Shown one piece after another: positions 9,988 to 18,122 of a stretch of 64,000 bases of DNA; position 1 is the first letter of the stretch, and each line of letters opens with the position of its first letter. A program made the position numbers and the translations under genes. The notes below the pieces were generated by a model. The model did not search any database. It worked only from the letters and a program-made list of their open reading frames with translations, and was not told the DNA's origin. Source of the DNA: an uncultured Alphaproteobacteria bacterium (GTDB lineage Bacteria; Pseudomonadota; Alphaproteobacteria; HIMB59; GCA-002718135); NCBI GenBank assembly GCA_902618015.1, contig CACMYX010000001.1:1-64000 (forward strand), in the 5' to 3' direction.

Positions 9988-10815
9988 TTAAATATAATTA
10001 AAATACTTCATTGAAGTCTGTAAATTATTTTCTATAAGCTGAACCTGTGTCTTCGATAAAATATCTTTCCATTGATTTGACTTTCCTGATCTAAAAAATT
10101 TGGAATATTTTGTAGCCTCATCAAAACCATTTTGGTTTTCTAGTTTACTTAGATTATTAAAATTTGTATTTTCTATTATTTTATCAATATGCTGGTCACT
10201 TAAATCTATTTTTAATTTGTGTATTTTGTTTAAAAACTCCTTTATGTTTAATACAACTTCCTTTGGATTTAATTTCAAATCTTCATACTTTATAATCAAT
10301 CTTGGTACAGTATTATAGTTTAGCCATGATTGAACATGAAGATCCCATGTTGAAAGTAGTTCCTTAGCCCCATTAGTATTTATCATTAATTTTTTTTGAA
10401 AAATTAATTCATTAATTATTTCATCAAATTCTTTTCCAGAAAAATATTTAAAAGAAACAACAATGTCTCTTGGATCTCTTACAATATATATAAAACCTGC
10501 GTTTACAGTTTCATTTGTAAATTTTTTATGTCTGACACTATGGGTTTTAAATATATTTAAATGATTTGATTTGTTATTTAGTATTTTTTGGCACTCGATT
10601 ATATTTTGTGATACCCAGTCAAAATGCAAAAAATTATTGTCAGAAAAAAATTTGTTTTCAAATTCATTAAAGTTTTTTTTAATCGACAAAAATGGTATTG
10701 ACTTCAAGGTTTTTAGACTAAAATCTTTATCAAAATTATAAAGGTTTCCAATTATAGCTCTTATCCATGTATTGCCAGATTTAGGATAGGAGGCCAAAAA
10801 AATATTTTTTAACAT
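9988..10815 (-). CDS. Sulfotransferase domain protein
   Basis: A 275-residue soluble protein of the PAPS-dependent sulfotransferase family. The 5'-phosphosulfate loop is LASYPKSGNTWIRAII near residues 7-22, and the 3'-phosphate motif is IYIVRDPRDIVVSFKYF near residues 108-124. The C-terminal part carries RSGKSNQWKDILS, like the RKGxxGDWKN signature of this family in altered form (the GxxGxWK core is kept as GKSNQWK). It transfers sulfate to a sugar, lipid or small alcohol, probably a surface glycan; the acceptor is unknown. It is the only full-length gene between the two tRNA-Gln copies and is most simply explained as cargo of a decayed mobile element. Confidence 0.85.
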   Translation of the reverse strand: MLKNIFLASYPKSGNTWIRAIIGNLYNFDKDFSLKTLKSIPFLSIKKNFNEFENKFFSDNNFLHFDWVSQNIIECQKILNNKSNHLNIFKTHSVRHKKFTNETVNAGFIYIVRDPRDIVVSFKYFSGKEFDEIINELIFQKKLMINTNGAKELLSTWDLHVQSWLNYNTVPRLIIKYEDLKLNPKEVVLNIKEFLNKIHKLKIDLSDQHIDKIIENTNFNNLSKLENQNGFDEATKYSKFFRSGKSNQWKDILSKTQVQLIENNLQTSMKYFNYI

Positions 10816-11263
10816 TAAAAAATATTTATAAAAAAAATACTAAATAAATATTACAAATTTAAATATTAATATTTTTAAATAATTATAATTAGTTTTTCTT
10901 AATAACTTATATTTACCATTAAAATTAGGTAGTATCATAATATTTTGATTGGGAGATAATATTATTTTCTTTTAAAAATCTTGGCTTGATGCAACCATTC
11001 TTTTGTGATTGAATTTTTTTTAAATAATTCTTTTCTTCTCAAAGGTTCATTTATATTCATTAAAATAATTGTACCACCGATTAAGAAAAAATAACTTAAT
11101 TGTAATTCCTTAGGGACATAAGTGGGACATAAATATTGGTGGGAGTAGATAAATATCAGGTTTATTTAGGCGGGTAATGCACTCAACTTCAACTTTAAAA
11201 AGGTTGCCAAGAGTGACAAGAGTGTGCCAAGAGTAAAATTAAAAAATATATTATTAGAAAAAT
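10816..11263. other. Gene-poor right part of the accessory segment
   Basis: Mostly AT-rich sequence without a sizeable gene. It contains one 32-codon minus-strand frame (10962-11060) and, near the tRNA, three direct repeats of the core CAAGAGTG spaced about ten bases at 11208-11235. The short direct repeats close to the tRNA end are reminiscent of integrase arm-type sites. No integrase gene is recognisable; if one existed it has been deleted. Confidence 0.45.
10962..11060 (-). CDS. Possible very small protein or gene remnant
   Basis: A 32-residue lysine-rich frame starting at an ATG (complement 11058-11060) and reading MNINEPLRRKELFKK...EWLHQAKIFKRK. The frame stays open upstream for about 30 more codons without an ATG, encoding a hydrophobic stretch (YFFLIGGTIIL), so it may be the C-terminal end of a lost membrane protein rather than a gene. 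Composition is protein-like but there is no homologue I recognise. Confidence 0.2.
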   Translation of the reverse strand: MNINEPLRRKELFKKNSITKEWLHQAKIFKRK

Positions 11264-11338
11264 TGGCTGGGGCGGTAGGATTCGAACCTACGAATGCCGA
11301 CTCCAAAAACCGGTGCCTTACCGCTTGGCGACGCCCCA
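11264..11338 (-). tRNA. tRNA-Gln (anticodon TTG)
   Basis: The minus strand folds as a 75-nt tRNA: acceptor TGGGGCG pairs with CGCCCCA, the D arm is GCC...GGC, the anticodon loop is TTTTGGA giving anticodon TTG, and the T arm is GTAGG-TTCGAAT-CCTAC. Discriminator G and an encoded CCA follow. A near-identical copy lacking the 5' acceptor strand lies at 9640-9709. Confidence 0.95.
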
Positions 11339-11499
11339 ATTATGATTACTCTCTAGTATTTACCACAAAATAAGTCAAATTCTTCGAGTGCGACATTACC
11401 ATAAAAAAGAATAAAAAGCAGAAAAAGTAATCTGTATTGATTTAAGATTGATTCAATACAAGGGATTTACATTTTTAAAGCTAAACCTATTTAGTTTTT
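11339..11499. other. Intergenic region upstream of the Cys-rich protein gene
   Basis: No gene is seen. Besides the region upstream of tRNA-Gln it contains a weak inverted repeat (TTGATTTAAGATTGATTCAA region near 11437-11457). A promoter for the plus-strand genes that start at 11500 should lie here, but no hexamer pair stands out. Confidence 0.3.
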
Positions 11500-12189
11500 A
11501 TGCGAAAATTACTTGCAATAAGTTTATTCTTATTAACTTTATTACCAATTTCTCATGTTAATGCGAATACAGAAAAATTATATGAGAGACTTGTTAATGA
11601 TTGGTCTATTATTTTTCCTGATGGGAATAGAAATGCAGCAGGACCAAGATTTTTTAAATATATTTTAGATCAAAACTTAGAATATGAAGAGTTTATGCAA
11701 TTTAACAAGTTATACTGTGCTGTTTCAGGTTCACTAATTCCTCCAGATGCTCAACCAGATGAAATTTTTCTTACTAATTTAGAAAATGATGAAAGAATTT
11801 GTGGTCAATATTATAAGTGTTGTTGGCCTTGCTTATGTGATGTAATGAAATATTCAGAAACAAAAAAAATCAATATTGATTTTAAAGATCAATCAAAAGA
11901 TATTTATACAATTGTTATTGATAATCCATGTAACAAAAATGATTTTCCTGAACTTGTTAATAGAGATTATTTTTGTGAAGGTAATGAATTAAATAAAGAA
12001 TATACATACTCAGTAGATAATAAACTTGTTATTGGGGTATTGCATAATGCAAAAATATGTGATGCTTACGATATTGATTACATAAAAAATGACCAGATAA
12101 CTGGACCCATGTGTGAAGCTAGAAATAGTATGCCTCTTGAAGAACTTAATTTTGGAATGGGTGATATTTTTATTAGATTGGCAAATTGA
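11500..12189 (+). CDS. Cysteine-rich secreted protein of unknown function
   Basis: I do not recognise a named family. The 229-residue product begins with a clear signal peptide (MRKLLAISLFLLTLL...NANT, cleavage near residue 22). The mature part has ten cysteines, five of them in a tight cluster CGQYYKCCWPCLC near residues 102-114 (C-X5-CC-X2-C-X-C), and the others in PCN, FCEG, ICDAY and MCEAR. That spacing suggests a metal site or a disulfide knot in the periplasm. The stop overlaps the earliest possible start of the next gene (a FG-GAP/UnbV protein), so the two are probably coexpressed. Confidence 0.6.
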   Translation: MRKLLAISLFLLTLLPISHVNANTEKLYERLVNDWSIIFPDGNRNAAGPRFFKYILDQNLEYEEFMQFNKLYCAVSGSLIPPDAQPDEIFLTNLENDERICGQYYKCCWPCLCDVMKYSETKKINIDFKDQSKDIYTIVIDNPCNKNDFPELVNRDYFCEGNELNKEYTYSVDNKLVIGVLHNAKICDAYDIDYIKNDQITGPMCEARNSMPLEELNFGMGDIFIRLAN

Positions 12190-12200
12190 AAATACTTGAA

Positions 12201-13616
12201 ATGCATAAGTTAATTTTTATTTTTATTATATTGATATCTAATATGGCTAAGGCAGAATTTTTTACAAATATTTCAAATTTAATTGAAAATAATAATGATC
12301 GTTTAAGCTATGGAGTTTCAGTAACTGACTTTAATAAAGATGGAAATTTTGAATTTATTGTTGCTGGTTTTGGTTACTCTAATTTAGCTCTTAGCTATAA
12401 AAATGGAAAACTAATTAATACAATACAAGATCCTTTATTCATTGATGAAGATAGGAGTACCATTGGCGTATCAGCTTGCGATATAGATCAGGATGGTTTT
12501 GAAGAAATTTATTTCTTAAATACTGATACGTATAGTGGTGAAAAAAAATACTCTGATAGATTACTAGATAACAATAATAAAATATTCGATTATTTTGAGT
12601 TAGAAAAAAATTTAGAAAATTTAAATTTAACCGCAGGTAGATCAGTTGTTTGTGTAGATAGAAATGGATTAGGAAAGTACGGCATATATGTTGCCAATTA
12701 TGGAGGCCCTACTAGATTTTATGAAATTGAAGAAAATGAAGTTGAAGATTTAGCTCCAATGCTTGGAATAGATCAAATAACTGGAGGTAGAGCGGTAATA
12801 TCAGGGCATATAGTTTCTGATAATATGGATATATTTGCAGCTAATGAAAGGGGTCCAAATTTTTTATATAAAAATATTAATGGTAATTTTAATGATATTG
12901 CGATTGAAAAAAATGTGCAAGATACTTTTCAAAATGGTCGCGGAACTGCTTTAACTGATTTTTTGTATAGAGGTGAACTTGATATTATAACAAGTAACTG
13001 GGAAGGTTATCATCGTATTTTTGTAAAACAAAAAGAATCATTTCTCGATATGTCCTCATTAGATTTTAGATCACCAAGTAGAATACGAACAGTTATATCG
13101 GCTGATTTTGATAATGATGGTTATGATGAAATTTTTTTAAATAATATCGGTCAACCAAATAAACTCTTTCGTATTCTTGGTGAAGGAAACTTAGAAGAAA
13201 TCAAATTAGATGCAGCACTTGAAGCAGATGGTCTAGGAACTGGTGCTGCTGTTGCCGATATTGATGGAGATGGAATTTTAGAATTACTTATTTCTCATGG
13301 TGAATCTGGAGCTCAGCCGCTAAGTTTGTTTAAAGCAAATGTGTTAAATACTAATTATATTAGAATTAAACCTCTCAACACTTTTGGTGCTCCAGCTAGA
13401 GGTGCCACTGTTACCTTACATACGAATTTAAGAAATCATGCCAAAACTATTGATGCAGGTTCAGGATATTTATGTCAAATGGAACCTGTAGCACATTACG
13501 GTTTACGTGAAGGTGAAATCATTAAAAATATAACAATCAAATGGACCAATGGTACAATTGATAAATATGAAATCAATGATATAAATAATACATTCGAATT
13601 TAAACAAGGAATATAA
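12201..13616 (+). CDS. FG-GAP/VCBS repeat protein with ASPIC/UnbV domain (CRTAC1-like)
   Basis: A secreted protein of about 471 residues (signal peptide ending MAKAEF) with integrin-like FG-GAP repeats that form a beta-propeller. Four calcium-loop motifs are visible: DFNKDGNFEF, DIDQDGFEEI, DFDNDGYDEI and DIDGDGILEL. The C-terminus is an ASPIC/UnbV domain (ARGATVTLH, AGSGYLCQMEPVAHYGLRE, ITIKWTNGT). The family is extracellular or periplasmic and often linked to adhesion or to uncharacterised envelope complexes. A TTG at 12186 that overlaps the upstream stop is an alternative start; ATG 12201 gives a cleaner signal peptide. Confidence 0.8.
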   Translation: MHKLIFIFIILISNMAKAEFFTNISNLIENNNDRLSYGVSVTDFNKDGNFEFIVAGFGYSNLALSYKNGKLINTIQDPLFIDEDRSTIGVSACDIDQDGFEEIYFLNTDTYSGEKKYSDRLLDNNNKIFDYFELEKNLENLNLTAGRSVVCVDRNGLGKYGIYVANYGGPTRFYEIEENEVEDLAPMLGIDQITGGRAVISGHIVSDNMDIFAANERGPNFLYKNINGNFNDIAIEKNVQDTFQNGRGTALTDFLYRGELDIITSNWEGYHRIFVKQKESFLDMSSLDFRSPSRIRTVISADFDNDGYDEIFLNNIGQPNKLFRILGEGNLEEIKLDAALEADGLGTGAAVADIDGDGILELLISHGESGAQPLSLFKANVLNTNYIRIKPLNTFGAPARGATVTLHTNLRNHAKTIDAGSGYLCQMEPVAHYGLREGEIIKNITIKWTNGTIDKYEINDINNTFEFKQGI

Positions 13617-13621
13617 ATTAA

Positions 13622-14080
13622 ATGTCTGTTGCTGAAACATTAAAAAAACCAACTCCACGTTTTCATTGGAAATGTAAACATACATGGCGAAGAAGTGCTA
13701 AAAATACTGCTTGGTGTTTGCTAGGATGTAGTATTGGCGATTTTGGAACCATACTCTATTTTCAATTAACTGGCATTCCTTGGCCTACTCTTTATATTAT
13801 GATTCTAGCAATCATTAATGGTATTATTACTAGCATCATTTTAGAGACTGTCGTTTTATCAAGACAAATGATTATCAGCAAAGCTTTTAAAACAGCCATA
13901 GGAATGAGTTTAATCTCAATGGTGTCTATGGAAATAGCCATGAATGCAGTTGACTGGATCATTATGGGTGGCGCTAAACTTGTATGGTGGGTAATACCTA
14001 TAATGCTTCTTGCAGGCTTTCTAACGCCGTGGCCATATAATTATTACAGATTAAAAAAATATAATATTGCCTGCCATTAA
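13622..14080 (+). CDS. DUF4396-family membrane protein
   Basis: A 152-residue inner-membrane protein with about four hydrophobic helices after a basic, His/Trp-containing N-terminus (HWKCKHTWRRSAKNTAWCLLGC cut across residues 15-36). The W-x-LLGCSIGDFG segment and the closing PWPYNYYRLKKY motif fit DUF4396, a family of unknown function sometimes found near metal-handling genes. Conserved Cys and His residues near the first helix would allow metal binding, which is inference. It lies five bases after the FG-GAP/UnbV gene and is likely in the same operon. Confidence 0.65.
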   Translation: MSVAETLKKPTPRFHWKCKHTWRRSAKNTAWCLLGCSIGDFGTILYFQLTGIPWPTLYIMILAIINGIITSIILETVVLSRQMIISKAFKTAIGMSLISMVSMEIAMNAVDWIIMGGAKLVWWVIPIMLLAGFLTPWPYNYYRLKKYNIACH

Positions 14081-14134
14081 TTTAATTAATTCATAAATGA
14101 ATATTGAAATTAGTTTAAACAAACATATCTGATT

Positions 14135-14602
14135 TTGATGATTAGAATATTACTTACATTATTATTTATTAGTTCTGGTGTATTTGCTGCTGCAAGTTCA
14201 GACGACAGTAGCTCAAGTATTTCTGCAGGTGAACAAGTTAATAAACTTTACGATAAAGCGTATGAATTAGTTTATTACAAGAAATTTGATAAATCGATCA
14301 AATTGCTTGAAAAAATGGCTAAGCGTAAAGATCTTGGTGATAAAAAAGCTGATGTGTATAATTTACTTGGATTTAGTTACAGAAAACATAGTGAGCCAAA
14401 TTTAGACAAAGCTTTCGATGCATATCAAATTGCATTAGAGGCAAACCCTGAACATTTAGGGGCACACGAATATCTAGGTGAGCTTTACATCACCCTTGGA
14501 AAGATGAATAAAGCAAATGAAATGTTGTTAAAATTAGAAACTTTAGCTGGAACTAATTCTATGGAATATAGAAAATTAAAATCAGCAATTGATAATTCTT
14601 AA
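14135..14602 (+). CDS. Periplasmic tetratricopeptide repeat protein
   Basis: A 155-residue exported protein (signal peptide about residues 1-19, followed by a Ser/Asp-rich linker) with two to three TPR units: YDKAYELVYYKKFDKSIKLLEK, cut around residues 39-60, then ADVYNLLGFSYRKH, and LGAHEYLGELYITLGKMNKA near residues 108-127. TPR proteins act as assembly or binding scaffolds. It follows the DUF4396 gene on the same strand, 54 bases on, and precedes a perfect hairpin at 14610-14633. The partner is unknown; the preceding secreted proteins are candidates. Confidence 0.75.
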   Translation: MMIRILLTLLFISSGVFAAASSDDSSSSISAGEQVNKLYDKAYELVYYKKFDKSIKLLEKMAKRKDLGDKKADVYNLLGFSYRKHSEPNLDKAFDAYQIALEANPEHLGAHEYLGELYITLGKMNKANEMLLKLETLAGTNSMEYRKLKSAIDNS

Positions 14603-14609
14603 CTATTAC

Positions 14610-14633
14610 AATTGCTCTTTATGAAGAGCAATT
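14610..14633 (+). terminator. Perfect 10-bp hairpin between the TPR and DUF4149 genes
   Basis: AATTGCTCTT at 14610-14619 pairs fully with AAGAGCAATT at 14624-14633 around a TATG loop. It starts 8 bases after the TPR stop and ends 6 bases before the next ATG. The T-tract is short (TTT then AACC), so it may be a weak terminator, an RNA-stability element, or may mask the next ribosome site. Confidence 0.45.
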
Positions 14634-14639
14634 TAACCT

Positions 14640-15068
14640 ATGATAATTTATACTCTTAATTTTTTATTAGCAGTCTTAATAGGATCTATGACTTTCTTTA
14701 TGGCTGTTGTATCACCCTCAGTCTTTGCCACTTTAAGTACAAATGCTAGTAGTAAATTGTTAAGAACAATTTTTCCTCGAATGTTTTTATTTGGATTTAT
14801 AATAGCCATTTTATCTTTAGTCCTTTGTTATATTTCAGGTAATATTTTAAATTCTATTTTATTAATAATAGTGGCTATGAGTTTTATTATTAATCGAAAT
14901 TATTTAACACCTAAAATTAATGATTTTAGAGATAAAGAATTAGAAGGTGATAAAAAAGCATCTTCAAGTTTTAAATATATGCATTTGCTTTCAGTTTTAT
15001 TATTTGTATTGAATTTTGTTATTTTAATTGGGATCGTGATTAATAATTACTTTAATTATAATTTATAA
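14640..15068 (+). CDS. DUF4149 family membrane protein
   Basis: A 142-residue protein with four hydrophobic helices (about residues 2-26, 46-67, 70-86, 117-140). It matches the DUF4149/TMEM205-like family in its helix-1 segment (LIGSMTFFMAVVSPSVFATL) and the NRNYLTPKINDFRD segment after helix 3. The function is unknown. It has no Shine-Dalgarno sequence and its ATG lies just behind the hairpin at 14610-14633. Its end overlaps the end of the convergent pdeM gene by 13 bases. Confidence 0.7.
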   Translation: MIIYTLNFLLAVLIGSMTFFMAVVSPSVFATLSTNASSKLLRTIFPRMFLFGFIIAILSLVLCYISGNILNSILLIIVAMSFIINRNYLTPKINDFRDKELEGDKKASSSFKYMHLLSVLLFVLNFVILIGIVINNYFNYNL

Positions 15069-15709
15069 ACTTTATCCTGTCCCACAGGATAAATATTCAA
15101 ATTTTTCTTACCCAATACATCGCTTATTTCCTTAGAATTGATATCCAACCCACCTGTTAAAATTCCAAAACTTGGTAAAATGAATATTTTTTCATTATGC
15201 ACAAAGGATGTTTTAAAAATAGTTTTCCCTCTGTGTACAATTTTTACTTTTGGATGATAGTGACCACAAATTTGAAATAAAGGTGTTTCTATAGGTATGT
15301 GTGTAAACAAAAATTTATCTATTTCATAATTTGTAAAATTTTTAAAACCTTCAATTTGTATATTTTTATCATGATTACCCTTGATCCATATGAAATCAGT
15401 ATTTTCCATATATTGACTAATATTTTTATGATCTTGATCTTTTAAACTCAAAGTTGAAAAAATATCGTGTAATAAATCTCCAACTATAATTAAATTGCTT
15501 GGTTTAATCTCATCTAAACTAACAAAAAGTTCGTTTAATATTTCTTTGGTATCATATGGAGGTAAGAATTGCTTATTCTTTGCATAACTAATAGATTTTC
15601 CAATATGTAAATCTGATACAATAAGGGTATTTAGTCTTTTCCAATAAAGAGATTTATTTGGGTAAGCATAAAATTCTTCATCACCAAAATTAATTAATTG
15701 ATAGTACAT
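15056..15709 (-). CDS. pdeM: Ligase-associated DNA damage response metallophosphoesterase PdeM
   Basis: A 217-residue calcineurin-like phosphoesterase. Metal-binding motifs occur in order: DLHIGK near residue 33, GDLLHD near 77, GNHDKN near 111 and GHYHPK near 146. This is the family found next to the Lhr-like helicase, the MBL-fold exonuclease and an ATP-dependent ligase; all four are adjacent here, which makes the assignment firm. It probably acts as a nuclease or phosphatase on damaged DNA ends; the exact substrate is not known to me. Its start overlaps the helicase stop by 20 bases, so they form one transcript. Confidence 0.88.
   Translation of the reverse strand: MYYQLINFGDEEFYAYPNKSLYWKRLNTLIVSDLHIGKSISYAKNKQFLPPYDTKEILNELFVSLDEIKPSNLIIVGDLLHDIFSTLSLKDQDHKNISQYMENTDFIWIKGNHDKNIQIEGFKNFTNYEIDKFLFTHIPIETPLFQICGHYHPKVKIVHRGKTIFKTSFVHNEKIFILPSFGILTGGLDINSKEISDVLGKKNLNIYPVGQDKVYKL
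15071..15093 (+). terminator. Perfect 9-bp hairpin just past the DUF4149 stop, inside the pdeM 3' end
   Basis: TTTATCCTG at 15071-15079 pairs with CAGGATAAA at 15085-15093 around loop TCCCA. It begins 3 bases after the stop of the plus-strand gene and lies within the last codons of convergent pdeM. It could end plus-strand transcription, though no long T-run follows. Confidence 0.35.
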
Positions 15710-18122
15710 TTGCCTCTTTTAATATTTCATTTTCTAAATCCTCTAAAATATATTCATCAGTTTCCTTTTTTGATAAATTTTCTCTATTTATTTCAAGAAT
15801 AATCGGAACAGCCAATGGTGATATACTTGTTAGTTTCTTTAATATAATTTTTTTATCGATTTTTTTTAATATTTCTCTTAGTCTATTATAATCTATCATA
15901 TTTTTTTTTGCGTCTTCATATGATGATTTTAGAAGAATGTGATCTGGTTCATTTTTTTTTAATACTGTATAAATTAGATCTGAACTAAATAAAACTTGCT
16001 TCCCAGTTTTTTCCATCCCTGGCAACCTTCTTTCTATTAAACAAGATATAATTGCATTATCTCTAAACAATCTTTTGACTATTGAAGTTTCTTCAAGATA
16101 ATTATCTAAATGTTTATCTAACAATCTAATATTTAGGATCTTTTTTATTTCTTTTACTTCTTTTAAAGACCATAAAACAATAGCGTAATCATTTGCAACA
16201 AAACCTAGAGGTTTATAATTAAATTCCTTAAAGCCTCTAAGTAGTAAAAATCCTAGTGTTTGATTGGCATGCCATCCTGCAAAAGTATAGATAACAGTAT
16301 AAAAATTTTTTTTTCGAGGGAATTGCTCGACTAGATATTCATCTTTTTTTGGGATTTTAGATATATTTTTTTGTCTTTTTAACCATTCAGTAATTTGATC
16401 TGGATATAAATCCCGCATATTACTTTTTGCCAATAAAGCCCTAACTGAGTTAGCCAAATTTGTTGATAATGGCATTCTGCCACCGGAATAAGATGGAATT
16501 TTAGAAATTAATGATTTACTTCTTTTAACTTGTACTAAATTATTTTTCATTGATTGAAATTCTAATACTTGACCAGCAAAGATAAATGAATCACCTTGAG
16601 AAAGATTTTGAATAAAAACTTCTTCTATGTTCCCTAGTGTTTTTGTTCCAAGTTTTAATTTTAGCATCGGATTTTCAATTATTGTTCCAACATTCATGCG
16701 GTATTTTCGTGTTTCTCTTCTATTTACTAGCTTATAAATATTTTTATTTTCTCTTAATTGGAAGATTCTCTTAAATTGATCATAATTTTTTAAAACATAT
16801 CCGCCATCTTGTATGAGATTAATCAATTGTTTAAAATCATTAAGTTTTAATTTTTTGTATGGATATGCTTTGATAATTTCTTTGTAGAGATCATTAATAT
16901 CAAATTGCCCCGCACAAGCAGTTGCAAAAATATGTTGAGCTACAACATCAAAACTTCCTTCTTTTAAATCTATTTGATCTAAGTTATTTTTTTTTATTTC
17001 TTCAATAGCAGCTTTTGCTTCGATAAATTCAAAACGATTAGTGGGTACTAAAATTGCTTTTGAAGGTGTATTTAAATTATGATTTGATCTTCCTACACGC
17101 TGTAATAATCTATTAATTCCTTTAGGTGCTCCAACTTGAATAATTTTTTCTACATCTCCATAATCTAATCCGAGTTCTAAAGAAGAGGTCGCAACAACAC
17201 AGTCAACCAATCCTTTGCTAAGATTATTTTCTACTTTTAAACGTAAGTTTTTTTCTAATGAACCATGGTGAACAGCAATTTTTAATTTTTTCTTATTAAT
17301 TAGCCATAAGTTTTTAAACATATATTCGGCTTGCGCCCTCGTATTAACAAAAATAATAGTTAATTTCGATTTCATTATTTCTTTATAAATTTCATTAATA
17401 GAATACGTAGCCATATGACCAGACCAAGGAATTCGTTCTTTTGTTTCTAGAATTTTAATCTTAGGTAAAACTGAATTTTCATAAGAAACTATTTTTGGTT
17501 TTTTGCGGCAAAGCCATTTTTTAGCATCTTGTTTATTCTTGAGAGTTGCTGACAAACCTATTCGTTGTAAATTTGGTGAGAAAGTTTGTAGTCTTTCAAT
17601 ATTTAAACTTAGAAGATCAGCTCTCTTATTATCCAAAAAAGTGTGTATCTCATCAATAATAATATATTTTAGATTGTGAAAAAATTCTTTCGCATTCTCA
17701 TACGAATTTAATAATGCAAGTGACTCTGGAGTTGTAATAAGGATATTGGGAGGTTTTTGTTTTTGTTTTTGTTTTTTATATGGTGTTGTGTCTCCTGTTC
17801 TTACTTGAAATGAAATATTTAAATCAAGGTCTTTAATAGGTTTCTCTAAATTTCTCACAATATCGTTTGCAAGAGATTTTAAAGGAGAAATATAGAGAGT
17901 ATGAAGACCTATAAATTTTTTAGATTTTATTAAATCATCTATTGGATTAATAAATCCTGTCAAAGTTTTACCAGCACCAGTTGGAGCAAATACAACAACA
18001 TCAGATCCGCTTCGAACATGCTGGAATGTTTCAATTTGATGTGGAAACCAAGACCATTTTTTTTTCTTCATCCACTTGTTTAGGGGGTGTAATATTAAGG
18101 GATTCGATTTATTTATATTCAT
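15690..18122 (-). CDS. Ligase-associated DNA damage response DEXH-box helicase (Lhr-like)
   Basis: A superfamily 2 helicase of about 810 residues, close to the Lhr core. Walker A is APTGAGKTLTGF near residue 50, Walker B is IIDEIHTFLD near 160, motif III is GLSATL, and the second RecA domain carries VATSSLELGLDYGDV and motif VI RLLQRVGRSNH. The C-terminal Lhr-type winged-helix and DUF4145-like region follows. It probably unwinds or translocates on DNA during repair with its neighbours. The ATG taken here (complement 18120-18122) abuts the ATG of the divergent exonuclease; a longer version from 18143 would overlap that gene. Confidence 0.9.
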   Translation of the reverse strand: MNINKSNPLILHPLNKWMKKKKWSWFPHQIETFQHVRSGSDVVVFAPTGAGKTLTGFINPIDDLIKSKKFIGLHTLYISPLKSLANDIVRNLEKPIKDLDLNISFQVRTGDTTPYKKQKQKQKPPNILITTPESLALLNSYENAKEFFHNLKYIIIDEIHTFLDNKRADLLSLNIERLQTFSPNLQRIGLSATLKNKQDAKKWLCRKKPKIVSYENSVLPKIKILETKERIPWSGHMATYSINEIYKEIMKSKLTIIFVNTRAQAEYMFKNLWLINKKKLKIAVHHGSLEKNLRLKVENNLSKGLVDCVVATSSLELGLDYGDVEKIIQVGAPKGINRLLQRVGRSNHNLNTPSKAILVPTNRFEFIEAKAAIEEIKKNNLDQIDLKEGSFDVVAQHIFATACAGQFDINDLYKEIIKAYPYKKLKLNDFKQLINLIQDGGYVLKNYDQFKRIFQLRENKNIYKLVNRRETRKYRMNVGTIIENPMLKLKLGTKTLGNIEEVFIQNLSQGDSFIFAGQVLEFQSMKNNLVQVKRSKSLISKIPSYSGGRMPLSTNLANSVRALLAKSNMRDLYPDQITEWLKRQKNISKIPKKDEYLVEQFPRKKNFYTVIYTFAGWHANQTLGFLLLRGFKEFNYKPLGFVANDYAIVLWSLKEVKEIKKILNIRLLDKHLDNYLEETSIVKRLFRDNAIISCLIERRLPGMEKTGKQVLFSSDLIYTVLKKNEPDHILLKSSYEDAKKNMIDYNRLREILKKIDKKIILKKLTSISPLAVPIILEINRENLSKKETDEYILEDLENEILKEANVLSIN

